A stretch of DNA of 64,000 bases from Orobanche coerulescens (lineage: Eukaryota; Streptophyta; Magnoliopsida; Lamiales; Orobanchaceae). Both the position numbers and the translations under genes were made by a program. How positions within the stretch are numbered: position 1 is the stretch's first letter; each line of letters opens with the position of its first letter. The stretch is from the NCBI GenBank assembly GCA_033398695.1, contig CM065815.1, forward strand, positions 141,343,001-141,407,000, given 5' to 3'. Under the pieces are notes generated by a model. That model was not told the origin of the DNA. It saw only the letters and a program-made list of their open reading frames with translations, and ran no database searches. Shown here one piece after another: positions 50,006-61,303 of this stretch.

Positions 50006-50040
50006 TCCTCTCTCCCTAAAGAAGTTTCGTTCCGAAACTT
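50006..50040 (-). other. G3 polypurine tract and pre-PPT hairpin
   Basis: Minus strand: AAGTTTCGGAACGAAACTT (50040-50022) and then CTTTAGGGAGAGAGGA up to the LTR. The hairpin touches the end of the pol ORF (stop at 50039-50041), as in G2. Confidence 0.75.
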
Positions 50041-50488
50041 AAGATGAAAACAGCTCCGGATATCTAATCTTCATATTGTCCTCCGTTTCCCAAGTGGCCT
50101 CTTCGACTCCGTGTCGTGACCATTGTACTTTAACCAAGGGTATTGGTTTATTCCTCAATTGTTTGATCCGACTCTCAAGTATCTTGATTGGTCTCTCTTC
50201 GAAGGTGCCGTCATTAGCTATCTCGATCTCATCGAACTCAATGATATGACTGGGATCTGGTACATACTTCCGCAATTGGGATACGTGAAACACATTGTGA
50301 ACGTGACTCAGCGATGGCGGTAAGGCCAACTTGTATGCTAAATCCCCAACACTCTCGAGGATCTCATATGGTCCGATATATCTCGGACTTAGCTTACCTT
50401 TCCTCCCAAAACGGAAAATTCCTCGTGCACGAGACACCTTCAATAGTACGTGGTTCCCAATGTCGAACTCTAGCGGGCGACGACGCAC
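50039..50488 (-). CDS. G3 integrase C-terminus: GPY module and chromodomain
   Basis: A 149-residue stretch. RRRPLEFDIGNHVLLKVS and the GPY motif (39-41, YIGPYEIL) form the integrase C-terminal module, followed by LRKYVPDPSHII. The chromodomain (about 97-145) has RPIKILESRIK, PLVKVQWSRHGVEEATWE and the end RYPELF. Chromodomains of this group guide integration to heterochromatin. The ORF ends naturally at TAA; it is separated from the integrase core by a TGA at 50507-50509. Confidence 0.93.
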   Translation of the reverse strand: MRRRPLEFDIGNHVLLKVSRARGIFRFGRKGKLSPRYIGPYEILESVGDLAYKLALPPSLSHVHNVFHVSQLRKYVPDPSHIIEFDEIEIANDGTFEERPIKILESRIKQLRNKPIPLVKVQWSRHGVEEATWETEDNMKIRYPELFSS

Positions 50489-50506
50489 GTCTGCATAAGA
50501 CTTCTG

Positions 50507-50971
50507 TCAAATCTTGGCAGTCAACAGTCTTTCCCGAATCAAAGCTATCTTCTCTTGAGTCTGAACTATCAATTCCGGTTCCGTCCCGATCAAGTCCGAA
50601 GAATCATCCCAACACAGGGGCGATCGGCATCTTCTCCCGTACAAAGCTTCAAATAGTGCCATCTTAATAGAAGTATGCCAACTATTGTTGTAGGTGAATT
50701 CAATCAACGGCAAGTGAACTTCCCAATCAGTTGACCAATCCAAGGCACAAGCTCTAAGCATGTCTTCTACTGTTTGTATAGTCCTTTCGGACTGACCGTC
50801 TGTTTGAGGATGATAAGCCGTTCTAAAGTTTAGCTCGGTCCCCAAAGCCCTGTGAACTGCCTTCCAGAAGTGCGACACGAAGCGACCATCTCGATCTGAA
50901 ATAATGGTATTCGGCGTCACATGCAATCTGACTCTGCAATAAATACTCGTGCTAATTTCTCGGGTCCCCAC
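50507..50971 (-). CDS. G3 integrase core, second half
   Basis: A 154-residue stretch whose useful part begins near residue 17. It holds the second catalytic Asp (ISDRDGRF) and Glu (GQSERTIQT), then [13 protein letters not shown] and [10 protein letters not shown]. It ends at TGA after LLTAKI where G2 has an Arg codon, so CGA to TGA is likely. The first catalytic Asp is in the neighbouring frame (50917-51312). Confidence 0.9.
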   Translation of the reverse strand: MGTREISTSIYCRVRLHVTPNTIISDRDGRFVSHFWKAVHRALGTELNFRTAYHPQTDGQSERTIQTVEDMLRACALDWSTDWEVHLPLIEFTYNNSWHTSIKMALFEALYGRRCRSPLCWDDSSDLIGTEPELIVQTQEKIALIRERLLTAKI

Positions 50972-51312
50972 GTGTCTTTAATTCCTAGAAAATGAGCTGA
51001 CTTGGTTAGTCGATCAACTATAACCCAAATCATGTTCATTCCCGTCTTGGTCCTTGGCATATTGGTGATGAAATCGATCGAGATATCCTTCCACTTCCAC
51101 TCAGGGATCGGAAGCGGCTTTAACATTCCGGTAGGTCGCTGATGTTCAATCTTAACCTGCTGACAAGTCAAACACTTCGAAACATACTCTACTACGTCCT
51201 TCTTCATATTTCCCCACCAGAAGCTTTGTTTTAGATCCTTATACATCTTACTACTGCCCGGGTGAATAGAATAGGGAGCGCTGTGAGCTTCCTTCAAAAT
51301 TGTTTGTCTCAA
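50917..51312 (-). CDS. G3 integrase zinc finger and core, first half
   Basis: A 131-residue stretch. The HHCC finger shows [11 protein letters not shown] and CLTCQQVK, then [18 protein letters not shown] with the first catalytic Asp and [20 protein letters not shown]. The frame is lost at FIAESDCM near 50930 by a small deletion and the core continues in the next frame. An in-frame TGA about 50 bases upstream (near 51340) interrupts its N-terminal part. Confidence 0.9.
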   Translation of the reverse strand: MRQTILKEAHSAPYSIHPGSSKMYKDLKQSFWWGNMKKDVVEYVSKCLTCQQVKIEHQRPTGMLKPLPIPEWKWKDISIDFITNMPRTKTGMNMIWVIVDRLTKSAHFLGIKDTWGPEKLARVFIAESDCM

Positions 51313-51371
51313 ATCATCATCATTAGGAACGCAAAGTCAACTATGAAATCTCAGAACTCCATCATCTTGTA

Positions 51372-52868
51372 TCACAAATCCTGGGGCCTTTCCTTCTTTA
51401 CTTCGTCACATAACCGAAGTATCAAAGAATCGTTCGACTGCTTAGATTTGATTTCCTCGACTAGTGACGAAGTCAGCTCCATCACATATAGTTGCCCTTG
51501 GATTCCTGGTGACCACACTTCAATCCCTTCGTGGATCAGTTCTCGTTGAATGCTGGTTTGGGACGTAAGTGCTTCCAACACTCGAAGAGAAACAGGTTTA
51601 CGGCCCAATGCATCGGCTACTACATTTGCTTTACCCGGATGATAGAGAATTTCCAAATCATAATCCTTAATCAATTCTAGCCACCTTCTCTGCCTCATGT
51701 TTAATTCTTTCTGACTGAAAATGTACTTGCGGCTTTTATGATCTGTAAAGATTTGACAATGAGTGTCGTATAAATAATGTCGCCAAATTTTCAAGGCAAA
51801 GACCATATTTGCTAACTCCAGATCACGAGTCGGGTAATTAACTTCGTACGGTTTCAACTGCCGAGAAGCATAGGTAATCACCTTATCCTTTTGCATCAAC
51901 ACACATCCCAGACCCTGATTTGAAGCATCGCTGTATACCATGAATCCATCAGTCCCATCTGGTAATGCTAATATAGGTGCTGTCGTCAGTCTCTTCTTAA
52001 GTTCATCAAAACCAGCCTTGCATTTCTCTTCCCACGCGAAATTTTGAGTTTTCTGTAATAGTTGAGTGAGTGGACGAGTAATTTTGGAAAATCCCTCTAC
52101 AAAACGGCGATAATATCCAGCAAGTCCTAAGAAGATTCGGACTTCTTTCACGTTATTAGGAGCTTCCCATTCCAAGATTGATTCGACTTTCTTCGGGTCC
52201 ACCTGAACTCCGTCAGCTGATATCACATGCCCAAGGAAGGTTACTTCCCTAAGCCAGAACTCGCATTTGGAAAGCTTCGCATAAAGCTGTTCATTCCTCA
52301 AGGTGCTCAAAACTATACGCAAATGCTCGGCATGCTCCTCTGTGTCTTTCGAATAGATCAAGATGTCATCAATGAAAACGACCACAAACTTATCTAGGTA
52401 TTCTAAGAATACCCGATTCACCAATTGCATAAATACTGCAGGAGCATTGGTAAGTCCGAATGGCATCACCACGAATTCATAGTACCCGTACCGGGATCTG
52501 AAAGCAGATTTTGGTATATCCGATTCCTTAATTCTCAACTGATGGTATCCTGATCGCAAGTCAATCTTCGAGAATACTCTTGCCCCTTGCAGTTGATCAA
52601 ACAAGTCGTCGATCCGAGGTATAGGATACTTATTCTTGATCGTCACCTTGTTTAGCTCCCTATAATCAATACATAATCGGAGGGATCCATCTTTCTTCCG
52701 GACAAAGAGAACGGGTGCTCCCCAAGAAGAAACGCTAGGTTGAATGTAACCCTTCTGCAATAATTCCTCCAGTTGCTTCTTTAGTTCATACATCTCGGTT
52801 GGTGCGATACGGTATGGTGCTCTGGAAATAAGAGCGGCTCCAGGTTCTAATTCGATATTGAACTCCAC
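51372..52868 (-). CDS. G3 reverse transcriptase and RNase H
   Basis: A 498-residue stretch containing a complete Gypsy [18 protein letters not shown] (58-73), Asp103 in [25 protein letters not shown] and the catalytic FIDD (165-168). The connection ([24 protein letters not shown]) leads to RNase H with Asp314 (YSDASNQG), Glu351 (DLELAN) and Asp376 (FTDHKS), all kept. The end KKERPQDL is out of frame after a shift near 51385. The start is only two codons after the gag-protease stop; the two ORFs were one polyprotein before a small indel at about 52870. Confidence 0.94.
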   Translation of the reverse strand: MEFNIELEPGAALISRAPYRIAPTEMYELKKQLEELLQKGYIQPSVSSWGAPVLFVRKKDGSLRLCIDYRELNKVTIKNKYPIPRIDDLFDQLQGARVFSKIDLRSGYHQLRIKESDIPKSAFRSRYGYYEFVVMPFGLTNAPAVFMQLVNRVFLEYLDKFVVVFIDDILIYSKDTEEHAEHLRIVLSTLRNEQLYAKLSKCEFWLREVTFLGHVISADGVQVDPKKVESILEWEAPNNVKEVRIFLGLAGYYRRFVEGFSKITRPLTQLLQKTQNFAWEEKCKAGFDELKKRLTTAPILALPDGTDGFMVYSDASNQGLGCVLMQKDKVITYASRQLKPYEVNYPTRDLELANMVFALKIWRHYLYDTHCQIFTDHKSRKYIFSQKELNMRQRRWLELIKDYDLEILYHPGKANVVADALGRKPVSLRVLEALTSQTSIQRELIHEGIEVWSPGIQGQLYVMELTSSLVEEIKSKQSNDSLILRLCDEVKKERPQDL

Positions 52869-52873
52869 TCTCT

Positions 52874-54667
52874 CTACGGAGGTAACCCAGGTAGTTCGTC
52901 AGGGAATACATCTGAGAATTCATTCACAACTAGAATATATGAGAGCTCTACTCCTTCCTCTTTCCTCATGGCATAGAACCAAAGTCCATGACATCCCTGC
53001 TTCAGTAATTTTACTGCTTTCATTGCTTTGATCAATTTTCCCGAGCTTCCCGGTCTCCATCCTCTGAATAAGTGTTCAGATCCGTCATCAGCAATGATAG
53101 AAATGACTCTCTTTCGGTAATTCAGAATAGCTCCATAACGGTTGAGCCAATCGTCTCCGAGAATTAAATCGTCACCATGTATGTCAACTGCAATAAGATT
53201 CGATGGCCAATCTCTCCCTCCTATAGATACTGGAAAATCTCTAGTTTCTAGGGTTCCCACAATTCTCTCTCCGCTCGGCAAACCCACAACATAAGGTTCA
53301 CAATCAAATAAACACGAGATTTTCAAACGATTAACACAGTTCAATGATATGAAAGAATGTGTAGCTCCTGAATCGAATAAGACACTAACTGGTTGCAAAA
53401 GGATCAGAATCGTACCTGATGCAACAGTAGTGTTCTGATCGTCAGATTTCCTCATCTCGTACAGGCGCGGAGGAATGGACCCAGCACTGGATGTCTCTCT
53501 CTTCCCAACATTCTGCTGCTGAAATCCACTCTGCTGCGTCCGGTTCACACTTATCTCCTTCGGAACTGGCGCTGGAGTGCGAGAACCAAATGATCTAGTC
53601 GCAACTCCGCAGAAAGCCGCACGGTGCCCTTCTTGCCCACAATCGAAACAAGTAACAGAAGATGCGGGGCAATCACGTCGAATATGCCCTGCTCGACCAC
53701 AATTATAGCATTTCTTCGATGCGTCCGAAATTGCTGATGTTGTCCGGAACTTCTTTCCACCTCTAGAAGGATGTGGAGGTTTCCTAGATGAATAAAATGA
53801 AGACTGGCCCTTGCGGGCCCCACCACTCTTGTTTTCCGAGAAGTTGCCGATCACTTTCTGCTTCTTTGCCTCCATCGATTTCTCGACCGCCGCCTCTTTT
53901 ATGTCGTAGGCCAGCGCTTTGTCTTGATATTGCCGCAATGTAGTACACTCGAATCCGGACTTATACTGTTGAATCTCCGGCTTCATCCGCATATCGAAAT
54001 GAAAAAAAAATTCTGCCTCCGTTCTGACCAAGTGTCGCACACAAGTCAGCTGATGATTAAAAGTTTTGGTTGAGTCTGTCACAGATGCTTCCGAATTCTG
54101 TGGTGAGAAACACTCTCGGATTTTTGCCTCTCTAAGTGGACGAGGACAATATTGTGCTTCCATCATTAGTTTGAATTCCGTACAGTCAGCATTATGATTC
54201 TGAGGTCGGATAGCTTCCCACCAGTCAAAAGCCTCCCCAGTCAGAAAATACTGGGCAATATGAACTTTTCGGTCCTCGGGATAGTTAATATCCGCAAACA
54301 TCTTCTCTAACTCCTTTAGCCAATGATCCCAAGTAAGTGCCTCAGCAGATCCATCAAATTTTGGCGGGTGCAATTTGACCACCTCAGCAAGCCATCTGTC
54401 TCCCTGGTTATCCTCGTGGTGCTGCTGTCCCATCGCCGTCTGCATGCGGTCAACTACCTGAGCGAACTGGTTTATCTGAGCCACCACCTGTTGAAGCACA
54501 CCCGGCATGTTAGGATTCGCGTTGTCATTCGCTGATCCCTGCTGTCTTACAGAATGGGAATCGGTTCGACTAGCCCATAATTCTGGGGTAGTTGCGGAAT
54601 ACTCCTGTCTCATGTTACCACGTCCGCGTCCACGACCGCGTCCGCATCCACGTCCTCCCCTCAACAT
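52874..54667 (-). CDS. G3 gag and protease
   Basis: About 597 residues from the ATG at 54667, chosen over the upstream in-frame ATG (54709) because it opens with an RG-rich tail ([13 protein letters not shown]) like G1 and G2 and follows TTTACAG/T. The gag core spans about 95-255 ([22 protein letters not shown]). Two intact CCHC knuckles follow, Cys320-Cys333 ([14 protein letters not shown]) and Cys340-Cys353 ([14 protein letters not shown]). The protease has Asp432 in [10 protein letters not shown]. It ends at TAG after DELPGLPP, where a small indel breaks the link to RT. Confidence 0.93.
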   Translation of the reverse strand: MLRGGRGCGRGRGRGRGNMRQEYSATTPELWASRTDSHSVRQQGSANDNANPNMPGVLQQVVAQINQFAQVVDRMQTAMGQQHHEDNQGDRWLAEVVKLHPPKFDGSAEALTWDHWLKELEKMFADINYPEDRKVHIAQYFLTGEAFDWWEAIRPQNHNADCTEFKLMMEAQYCPRPLREAKIRECFSPQNSEASVTDSTKTFNHQLTCVRHLVRTEAEFFFHFDMRMKPEIQQYKSGFECTTLRQYQDKALAYDIKEAAVEKSMEAKKQKVIGNFSENKSGGARKGQSSFYSSRKPPHPSRGGKKFRTTSAISDASKKCYNCGRAGHIRRDCPASSVTCFDCGQEGHRAAFCGVATRSFGSRTPAPVPKEISVNRTQQSGFQQQNVGKRETSSAGSIPPRLYEMRKSDDQNTTVASGTILILLQPVSVLFDSGATHSFISLNCVNRLKISCLFDCEPYVVGLPSGERIVGTLETRDFPVSIGGRDWPSNLIAVDIHGDDLILGDDWLNRYGAILNYRKRVISIIADDGSEHLFRGWRPGSSGKLIKAMKAVKLLKQGCHGLWFYAMRKEEGVELSYILVVNEFSDVFPDELPGLPP

Positions 54668-54895
54668 ACTGTAAACACAATTACTCAATATCCAGGACAA
54701 TATTTTCAAAAATAAAGCCCGTCAATACTCACAAAACAACAATTAAGTAAAACGGTAGTATAAGAGATTAGGAGACTTACAACCACGGTCCACATGACGA
54801 CTTTGGCTGAACAGTGATGTTAGGAACGACCCATAAATCAAATAACGTAAATAGACCCAACTAAAACCCAACTGCCAAGATATCCATGAATCTTA

Positions 54896-54907
54896 GCTCT
54901 GATACCA
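54896..54907 (-). other. G3 primer binding site (tRNA-Met)
   Basis: Minus strand TGGTATCAGAGC, exact, five bases after the LTR end. Confidence 0.93.
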
Positions 54908-55930
54908 TATTCTGTAACACCCCGAGATATTCGGAATAATTACAGCGCCGTAAACCCTTTAAGTAAGGATTTACAAAGCTAATTGAAAGAAATGTAAATA
55001 TAATCCAACAATACCACAGAATTTCAAATTACATAACCAGTTCCAACTGATTCATTCAGTTAATTAATACAACCATATCGAAATGATATTAATAAGACAC
55101 GCGTACTTGAGTACTAAAAATGAATCAGGAAGACAAATCACAAAAACAACAAACATCACTGAGCCCCTTCGTCGTCACGTCGGTACTGTGGCTGTTTCCC
55201 CGCTCCTCGGCTATCTGAACATCAAAACAAATGTCCACCCCCGAAGGGGTTAGAAAAACGATGCTAGTACAAGTATCATATTAAACAAATCGAATATACA
55301 TCAACAATACATAACAAGATACACCACACGGACTTCCGCTACCGGAATCCGACAATGCGAATCCACAAGATTCCATTAACACAATATGGGTATTCCAATG
55401 ATCCAGCGCCCTCAGCATAGATCCCAAGATGATCCAGTCGGACCAACACGGGGTGGAAAAACCCGTCCAATGATCCAGCGCCCTCAGCCTAGATCCCAAG
55501 ATGATCCCGTCGGACCAACACGAGGTGGACATCCGATCCAGCGCCCTCAGCATAGATCGTACAACATACACAAACACAACTCATGCATACATATATGCCA
55601 AATCGCTATGTCCATCAACATGAACATACAAACACTAGATAGCGAATATCATGACAATTCAACGAAATAAATCCCATGTTCAACAACATGAATAAACCAC
55701 GTGTATGCTCAAAATACCAATATTAACAAATTACGATACTTGCCTCAAAGATGGCAAAAACTAATCACTCCGATGATCTCAACACACTCGAAGGCCGCCT
55801 CCTTCGATCAACGTTAGCAAGCTCGAACCTTAACAAAAGAAATAATATAGAATTCATCTCAAGTCGTACAATTGTCTAACGATCCGGTCTACGGCCGAAA
55901 GCTCTTAAAATGAATTCTGCCTGAACTACT

Positions 55931-56144
55931 TAGTGTACGCTACGTATTCTGCGTAACGTGCGCTAAGCCGACTCGTTAGCGTATGTAAACGACGAAGTCT
56001 AGCGTACGCTAACTATATACTGACAGTCCTCTCTGATCAGCCGACTGATTCGTCTGATGACATAACGTACATTACGTACCAAACGTAGCATATGTTACTC
56101 ATTCTCGATAGCGCACGTTAATACACATATCTTAGCGTGCGCTA
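55931..56144 (-). repeat. G3 5' LTR second dyad block
   Basis: About eight sites such as TAGTGTACGCTA, TAACGTGCGCTA, TAGCGTACGCTA, TAGCGCACGTTA and TAGCGTGCGCTA. Lies downstream of the TATA and of the donor-like site on the minus strand. Confidence 0.8.
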
Positions 56145-56644
56145 ACCGTGCATGGTAGTTTGCTACTGGGCAGAAAACTTGATCTAATGGTGAAGAAACT
56201 CATGAAATCTTCAGTGTTAATACATGTCATCTCCATGCATATCATGCTCATACGGTTTGTGAAAAATCTTTACGGATTAAACGACTTCGAGATACAAGGA
56301 TACGTATAATCATCACAACACCATAATTCATCTTGATCTTCAAGAAAGTATCCTAAGTTCCATCCATTCTATGTCCAAAACGTATAATTCCATTATGTAA
56401 AAATATAAGAACTTGATAATCTCCATAAACTGGTCATAATCAGTTTTGAAGCTTCATGAATATGCTAGGAGTTCAAACACTAAAAGGTTCGATGGTTTAT
56501 ACGATGAAGAAGTACTGAAACATCGAAAATATCCTTCTAACAACATGATGTTCGACTACGTACGAATTTAACTGACTAGGTAATCCTAAATCATGATCAA
56601 AACATCCTTCAGAATATTACTTAATATTGGTGAAGAATCACCTA

Positions 56645-56650
56645 CCTCAA
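56645..56650 (-). promoter_or_regulatory. G3 splice-donor-like site in the LTR leader
   Basis: Minus strand TTTGAG/GTAGGT, about 200 bases after the TATA. The candidate acceptor TTTACAG/T ends at 54669, one base before the gag ATG. The implied intron is 56645-54669 (1977 bases). Confidence 0.45.
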
Positions 56651-56845
56651 AGTAGTGAAGAACAAGGAGGAACTTGAAGAAATCCAACGCCGAAGGCTTG
56701 AACACCAATCTCCAATGATCTAAAATCTTCCAACTCGTGCTAGGATGATGATATGAGAGGTTGAGGATGGAGGAAGTAACTCTCTAAGTCCAAGAATTCG
56801 GATTTGGGAAGTGAAAAATCTGAAAAATGAAAAAGTATGTTGTCC

Positions 56846-56853
56846 TATATATA
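56846..56853 (-). promoter_or_regulatory. G3 5' LTR TATA box
   Basis: Minus strand TTCTATATATAGGAC, 13 bases after the last dyad (TAGCGCGCGCTA, 56866-56877). Confidence 0.7.
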
Positions 56854-56865
56854 GAAAATGGTTAT

Positions 56866-57170
56866 TAGCGCGCGCTAGTCCATATCCATAGCGTGCGCTA
56901 ACGGCCATACGAAGCTTACTGACTTTACTGTACTCAGCATTTAGCGTGCGCTATCCTTATACCAGTAGCATGCGCTACCGCGTTGACTTGGCTTTTCCCG
57001 AAAGCCGTCCATGTTCATCCCGACATGATCCGACCAAGATCCGCAGCTGATCTCACCTACCACCCTGTCTTAATCATGTTGACTACGTATAGCGTGCGCT
57101 AAGGTTCATACATAGCATACACTACGAATCCAATTTAGCGTATGCTATGCTAAGTCGATAGCGTGCGCTA
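56866..57170 (-). repeat. G3 5' LTR main dyad array
   Basis: About eight sites: TAGCGCGCGCTA (a perfect palindrome), TAGCGTGCGCTA several times, TAGCATGCGCTA, TAGCATACACTA, TAGCGTATGCTA. Irregular spacing of 10 to over 80 bases. Confidence 0.87.
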
Positions 57171-57381
57171 CATGTGCAAAAATCACCACTTAGAACACAT
57201 TCATGCAATCATGCGCTCAACAACACCGGATCATGAAATACGGAGAATAAAACTCAGATCAAAATGCAACAAATACAATATCACAAGGTTCAATTACACA
57301 TCAGAAATCTCGGGTATTACAGATAGTTTCCGACCATGGGACCCACTCATCAATCACAGCCTGATCCTGCCTGATAAGACC

Positions 57382-57510
57382 TTACGTACGTTAACTATCC
57401 TTCTTAACGTACGTAAGCTTTGTGCATTTTACGTACGTTATCTATCCTTCTTAACGTACGTAAGCCTTGTGCATTAGCATACGCTAAATCCTTACTTTAG
57501 CATACATTAA
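57382..57510 (-). repeat. G4 LTR dyad array, distal part with 46-base tandem unit
   Basis: Two tandem units of about 46 bases, each with TTACGTACGTTA and TTAACGTACGTAAG separated by TATCCTTC and followed by TTGTGCATT. TTAGCATACGCTAA and a decayed TTAGCATACATTAA follow. It was contiguous with 47349-47570 before G3 inserted. Confidence 0.85.
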
Positions 57511-57787
57511 TCAGGCTATACTCAGCTAATTCCAACTGTTCTTCTCTGTCGTCTCAATACACCGGATACGTATACACGACATACTGAATACATGCACTCC
57601 TTCCAATAATATTCGCATACAATACACGCTATCCTCAAATGTAATTTTCAACCAACTACGACAATTATACTAATACAATTGTCTCAGTCTTTCAATTATT
57701 TTATCCATATTATACAGATTCCCACTGTACATTGTAACTCGGATAAAATAACATTAAACAACCATAGTAGAAATTCAGGATATTACA

Positions 57788-60083
57788 TTCCACCTCACTT
57801 AAAATAAGTTTCGTCCTCGAAACTTGCAATCCGGTCACAATCAAAAGTTTACCCACAATATCTAGAATCATCACGAAACCGATCAATCATCATCATTAAC
57901 GAATAACCAAAACAGTATACTTACAAATGCGTGAAGTCGATGATCTCCTGCGATACTAGCAAATCACCCCACTTCAATGCCTCAATACGCTTACGATCAT
58001 AATTTAACAAATTTCAACAAAATACACTTTTATAGCTCAATTATGGAATAATCCATCTGTGTTAAAGCCTGTATGCCTGATCGCACAATCAAGTCCCCAT
58101 CCTGATAAAAACCTATAATACACAATACATCAGTAGATCAACTACCCCAAGATAATCACAAAAAGTCCAGAACCGTCGACACAAATTCCGAACACTCATA
58201 TGATCAATAACAATGATCAATTAATACATTAACCGAGAATACCATCGACATGATAAACTCCAATACGACCAACCAAATGTCAAAACACAACCGAGAATAT
58301 CATCAACATGATAAACTCCAATACTACCAACGAAGGACCAACAATAACCGAAAATACCCCCGCATAGTGAGCTCCAACACGATCAATACAGAACTACAAG
58401 GATAGATTTAAGAAAGAATAAAATTCTCAAAACGTTACACAAATCACATACAGTGGATCTCAAAGAAACACGTCCAACTGTTGAACATACCCTTCGGCGT
58501 ATGAACAACCAGTCGCAAACTGACGAATATACCGAATCATATATGGAGTGGGAACGACTAATCAATATCCAAAATAACCATCCTGGGGTCACCATCCCTA
58601 AATCTACACTTACTAAGAAATCACTCAAATACCGCATGTGAAGAAAAATCAGTTGGCCCAAAAGTCAAAAGTCACTATAGCAAAATCACGCTACTACCAC
58701 ACCAATAGCCACATAGCACATATGCCCCGATTTCACAAAACCCGAAGTTCCAAAATCATATTCTGTACTGAATCTACAACACGCGACATATTTCTCTTAT
58801 CTGATCAACCAACCGGTCATCCTAGATAATCAATCTACCATGCTAAAATCCGGATTTCTTTTCATCGTACCATTTATGTGTTATCCAGTTTGTGAGTCTC
58901 ACTCAGAACTTCACCATGATATGCATTATGTACTATGTTTGTACGTATACCAATCACATTTTCAATAAAAAAACTTGAAATCATATAATCTTGTCAATCA
59001 AAATCCATTTCCGAAAGTTCTTTCAAGAATTTCAAAACCCAAAACATGTATATATATATTCGTGAGACAAATAAATTTTCGAAAAGTTAAACTGGCTCAC
59101 TCATGTCAAGTTCTCGATGGCAATTCTTTTCGAATACACACGATTAAATAAAATGAAATTATGCAAATGATTGACCACATCCATACTCTTGTATATATAC
59201 CAATTCGTCTCGTCACCATTTCCACTGACATTCGGTCGGAAAACCACACGATAGAACCCAAAAACTTATTGTATAGACTTTGTTAAAATCGTCTTTTCCA
59301 CATATGACTTGCAACATCGATCATTATTCCATTCTGCAACACTTCAACTATGCCATGATGAAACATGTTTGTTTAAAGAAAACAATACTGTTTCTCAAAT
59401 TAAATTTAAGAAAATACATTTTCATGACAACGAGCAAAATAGTTTATTCAAAATATATCAAGTTGAAAAGTATCATTTTCAATTGTTCAAAAACAGTTTC
59501 ATATATCTCAAAATAAACTAGCATGACTACATGTTCCTCTCAGCACTCCACAACATTTTTCCCAAATACACAACTCCGTTTTCCAAGTTTAACCGACATA
59601 TTGATTTTCCATAATCATAGTTTCTCAAGATCATCGGTTTAGTCCCAACCATTACATTCTGCTACCTCATACTGTGACACATAATATCTTTCCGAATGTT
59701 TCTCAAAGTACATCAACTTATAGCAGCAAACAACCTCAATGCTATCCAAAAATCCAAATACTTACAGATCGTGAAGTTGTGATTCCCAGGATACTGGCAT
59801 ATGTCTCAAATCTAGAAAATACTCGATACAGATATTTTCAAAACATACATTTTGCAAAATCAGTTCAACTCAAAATACGACACTTCCCTTTCTAAAGAAT
59901 CACGTTAATACCATTTGGATAAGTTTAAAACAACCACAGTACCACATTGGTAAACCACATAACACACAAGCCCAAGTGAACAACAAAAACCCAGGGCTCT
60001 AATACTCGCCAACCGACAACTCAAATGACGTGACAAAAAACACGACTCGACTCGACCCGATAGCCTAGGTTTCCACAGCCTAA
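57788..60083 (-). other. G4 internal region without recognisable genes
   Basis: About 2.3 kb. No gag, protease, RT or integrase motif was found in any frame; ORFs up to 92 codons (58661-58383, minus) lack known features. At the 3' side lies the pre-PPT hairpin AGTTTCGAGGACGAAACT (minus, 57825-57806 region) and the tract TTAAGTGAGGTGGAA (57802-57788). This is the LARD-like condition of a non-autonomous element. Confidence 0.65.
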
Positions 60084-60095
60084 GCTCCGACACCA
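60084..60095 (-). other. G4 primer binding site (tRNA-Met, variant)
   Basis: Minus strand TGGTGTCGGAGC, five bases after the LTR end, two changes from the standard TGGTATCAGAGC. Confidence 0.85.
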
Positions 60096-60100
60096 TATTC

Positions 60101-61001
60101 TGTAACACCCCCAGAGCCATCCGGGAATATTACAGCGTCGTGGGCCCTGAAACGGGACCCACAAGGCTAAAAGAGATTTTTACGAACATTTCAAATACGC
60201 CTAAGCGGCGATGACGGTAATATGTTTTAAAATATTCAAAGACTTTATAAAATCCATTTATCAATACCGTCGTAAAATCTCATTTGAAAGTACAAGGCCA
60301 AAACGCCAAAACTCAACAGTTTTAAAAGTATAAGGTAAGCCACCGCTTGCACGTATCGACAAAATAGTTTAGAAAATGATTTTCTAGAATAAACCCAAGT
60401 TCATAAAATGCTAGAAAGCCATTTTAAAACGCACTCGTAGCGGATATAACAAATGATTAAAAATACTTTTGCAGCAGAAAATAGCAACTAGACAGAGTAC
60501 TCGATTCACAAACACACGCCATAGCCAGTATCCTCAGGCAAGCTCATCTCTTTACGACCGCTACAAGATCGATATCCCAAGAACCTAAAAATAAATCTGA
60601 CGACGAGGTCAGCCATAATACTCAACAATGATAACGGTCACATCACATCAATAATTACATACCAATGAAACTACAAAGTAAAAATACGACCAATGTAATC
60701 TCACCGTCATAACCTCACCAATTTGCGATAATCCTCATCAAAATAACACTTAACATATTTCACATCTCGGATTCTGACCAACACACTGAATTATACACAA
60801 ACATTTGTACTGCGTCCCAGACAATACCCAAGATTCTCAAAATATCATCATAACTAACTGATACGAAATGTACCAACTCTGTCCAACCCAATCCATCGGA
60901 TAATATCATCAAATCTCAACAACACAATCGACTGTCCATCCAAAGACCAGAACCAAGAAGTAAATACAGAACGTACCTCAAGATACGCAATGCCACGACA
61001 A
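60101..61001 (-). repeat. G4 5' LTR, 3'-terminal 0.9 kb
   Basis: Plus reading TGTAACACCCCCAGAGCC; aligns with 44594-45485 with scattered substitutions. G5 interrupts it at 61002, and the promoter part lies beyond the window. Confidence 0.9.
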
Positions 61002-61303
61002 TGTAACACCCCCAAACTAGGCGAATATTACAGTGCCGTGGACCCCCGACTGGGACCCACTAGGCGAATGAAAATTAATGAGTTGAGTGATATAATTGTA
61101 GTACCGAACCACAGTATATCATTAATTACTCCGATGAGGAGTTTCAAGTACAACGCACCCAAGATAATACAGAATACATGTATATTTTATATGAAGATAA
61201 AATATACAACACTGAATGAAATAAATATCCAAACGGAAGTCTGCAGCGGAAATAAAATAAAAAAAACACGAGTGAATGAAAAGTACTGGGGGGCCCTACT
61301 AGT
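61002..61303 (-). mobile_element. G5: Gypsy LTR fragment
   Basis: Plus reading TGTAACACCCCCAAACTAGG with GAATATTACAGTGCCGTGG about 25 bases later, the Gypsy LTR 3' terminus reversed. It is inserted in the G4 LTR at GACAA (60997-61001) and cut by C3 after about 300 bases. The family is distinct from G1-G4; nothing else of it is in the window. Confidence 0.8.

Larger units (their letters stand above)
47603..57321 (-). mobile_element. G3: Ty3/Gypsy chromovirus, nearly complete
   Basis: Minus strand, 9.7 kb. LTRs 54913-57321 (5') and 47603-50005 (3') align with few mismatches. Flanks GAAAG (47598-47602) and GATAG (57322-57326) fit a TSD with one change. Primer site at 54896-54907. Gag-protease is one open frame; pol follows in four frames carrying RT, RNase H, integrase and chromodomain with catalytic residues kept. 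Only a few indels and stops separate it from an open polyprotein. It sits inside the G4 dyad array. Confidence 0.95.
54913..57321 (-). repeat. G3 5' LTR (2409 bp)
   Basis: Plus reading TGTAACACCCCGAGAT to TCGGGTATTACA. On the minus strand: main dyads 57170-56866, TATA 56853-56846, donor-like site 56646/56645, second dyad block 56144-55931, GAGGCAAGTATC 55746-55735, tandem repeats 55558-55398, hairpin block 55274-55236. Paired with 47603-50005 with only scattered differences, several of them inside the dyads. Confidence 0.94.
44594..57787 (-). repeat. G4 3' LTR, split by G3
   Basis: In plus coordinates it opens TGTAACACCCTCAGAGCC and closes GGATATTACA. On the minus strand the order is dyads (57510-57382 and 47570-47349), TATATAAA (47338-47331), donor-like GAG/GTATG (47158/47157), GAGGCAAGTT (about 46282-46273), three repeats of about 85 bases (45867-45622) and the terminal dyad. 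It also holds a (CA)n(TA)n run (46964-47017). No gene is seen; the ORFs at 45259-45489 and 47272-47505 are not supported. Confidence 0.87.
44594..61001 (-). mobile_element. G4: non-autonomous Ty3/Gypsy element with very long LTRs
   Basis: Minus strand. The left (3') LTR is 44594-57787, split by G3; the internal part is 57788-60100; the right (5') LTR starts at 60101 and is interrupted at 61002 by G5. Primer site at 60084-60095. The LTR is about 3.47 kb without G3, longer than the 2.3-kb internal region, which has no recognised Gypsy domain. The LTR and tract signals match G1-G3, so trans-mobilisation by a chromovirus such as G3 is likely. Confidence 0.85.

Noticed and set aside
58383..58661. 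92-codon minus ORF in the G4 interior as a possible gene
   Set aside because: No motif, hydrophobic composition by chance in T-rich sequence, no relative among the other elements seen here.
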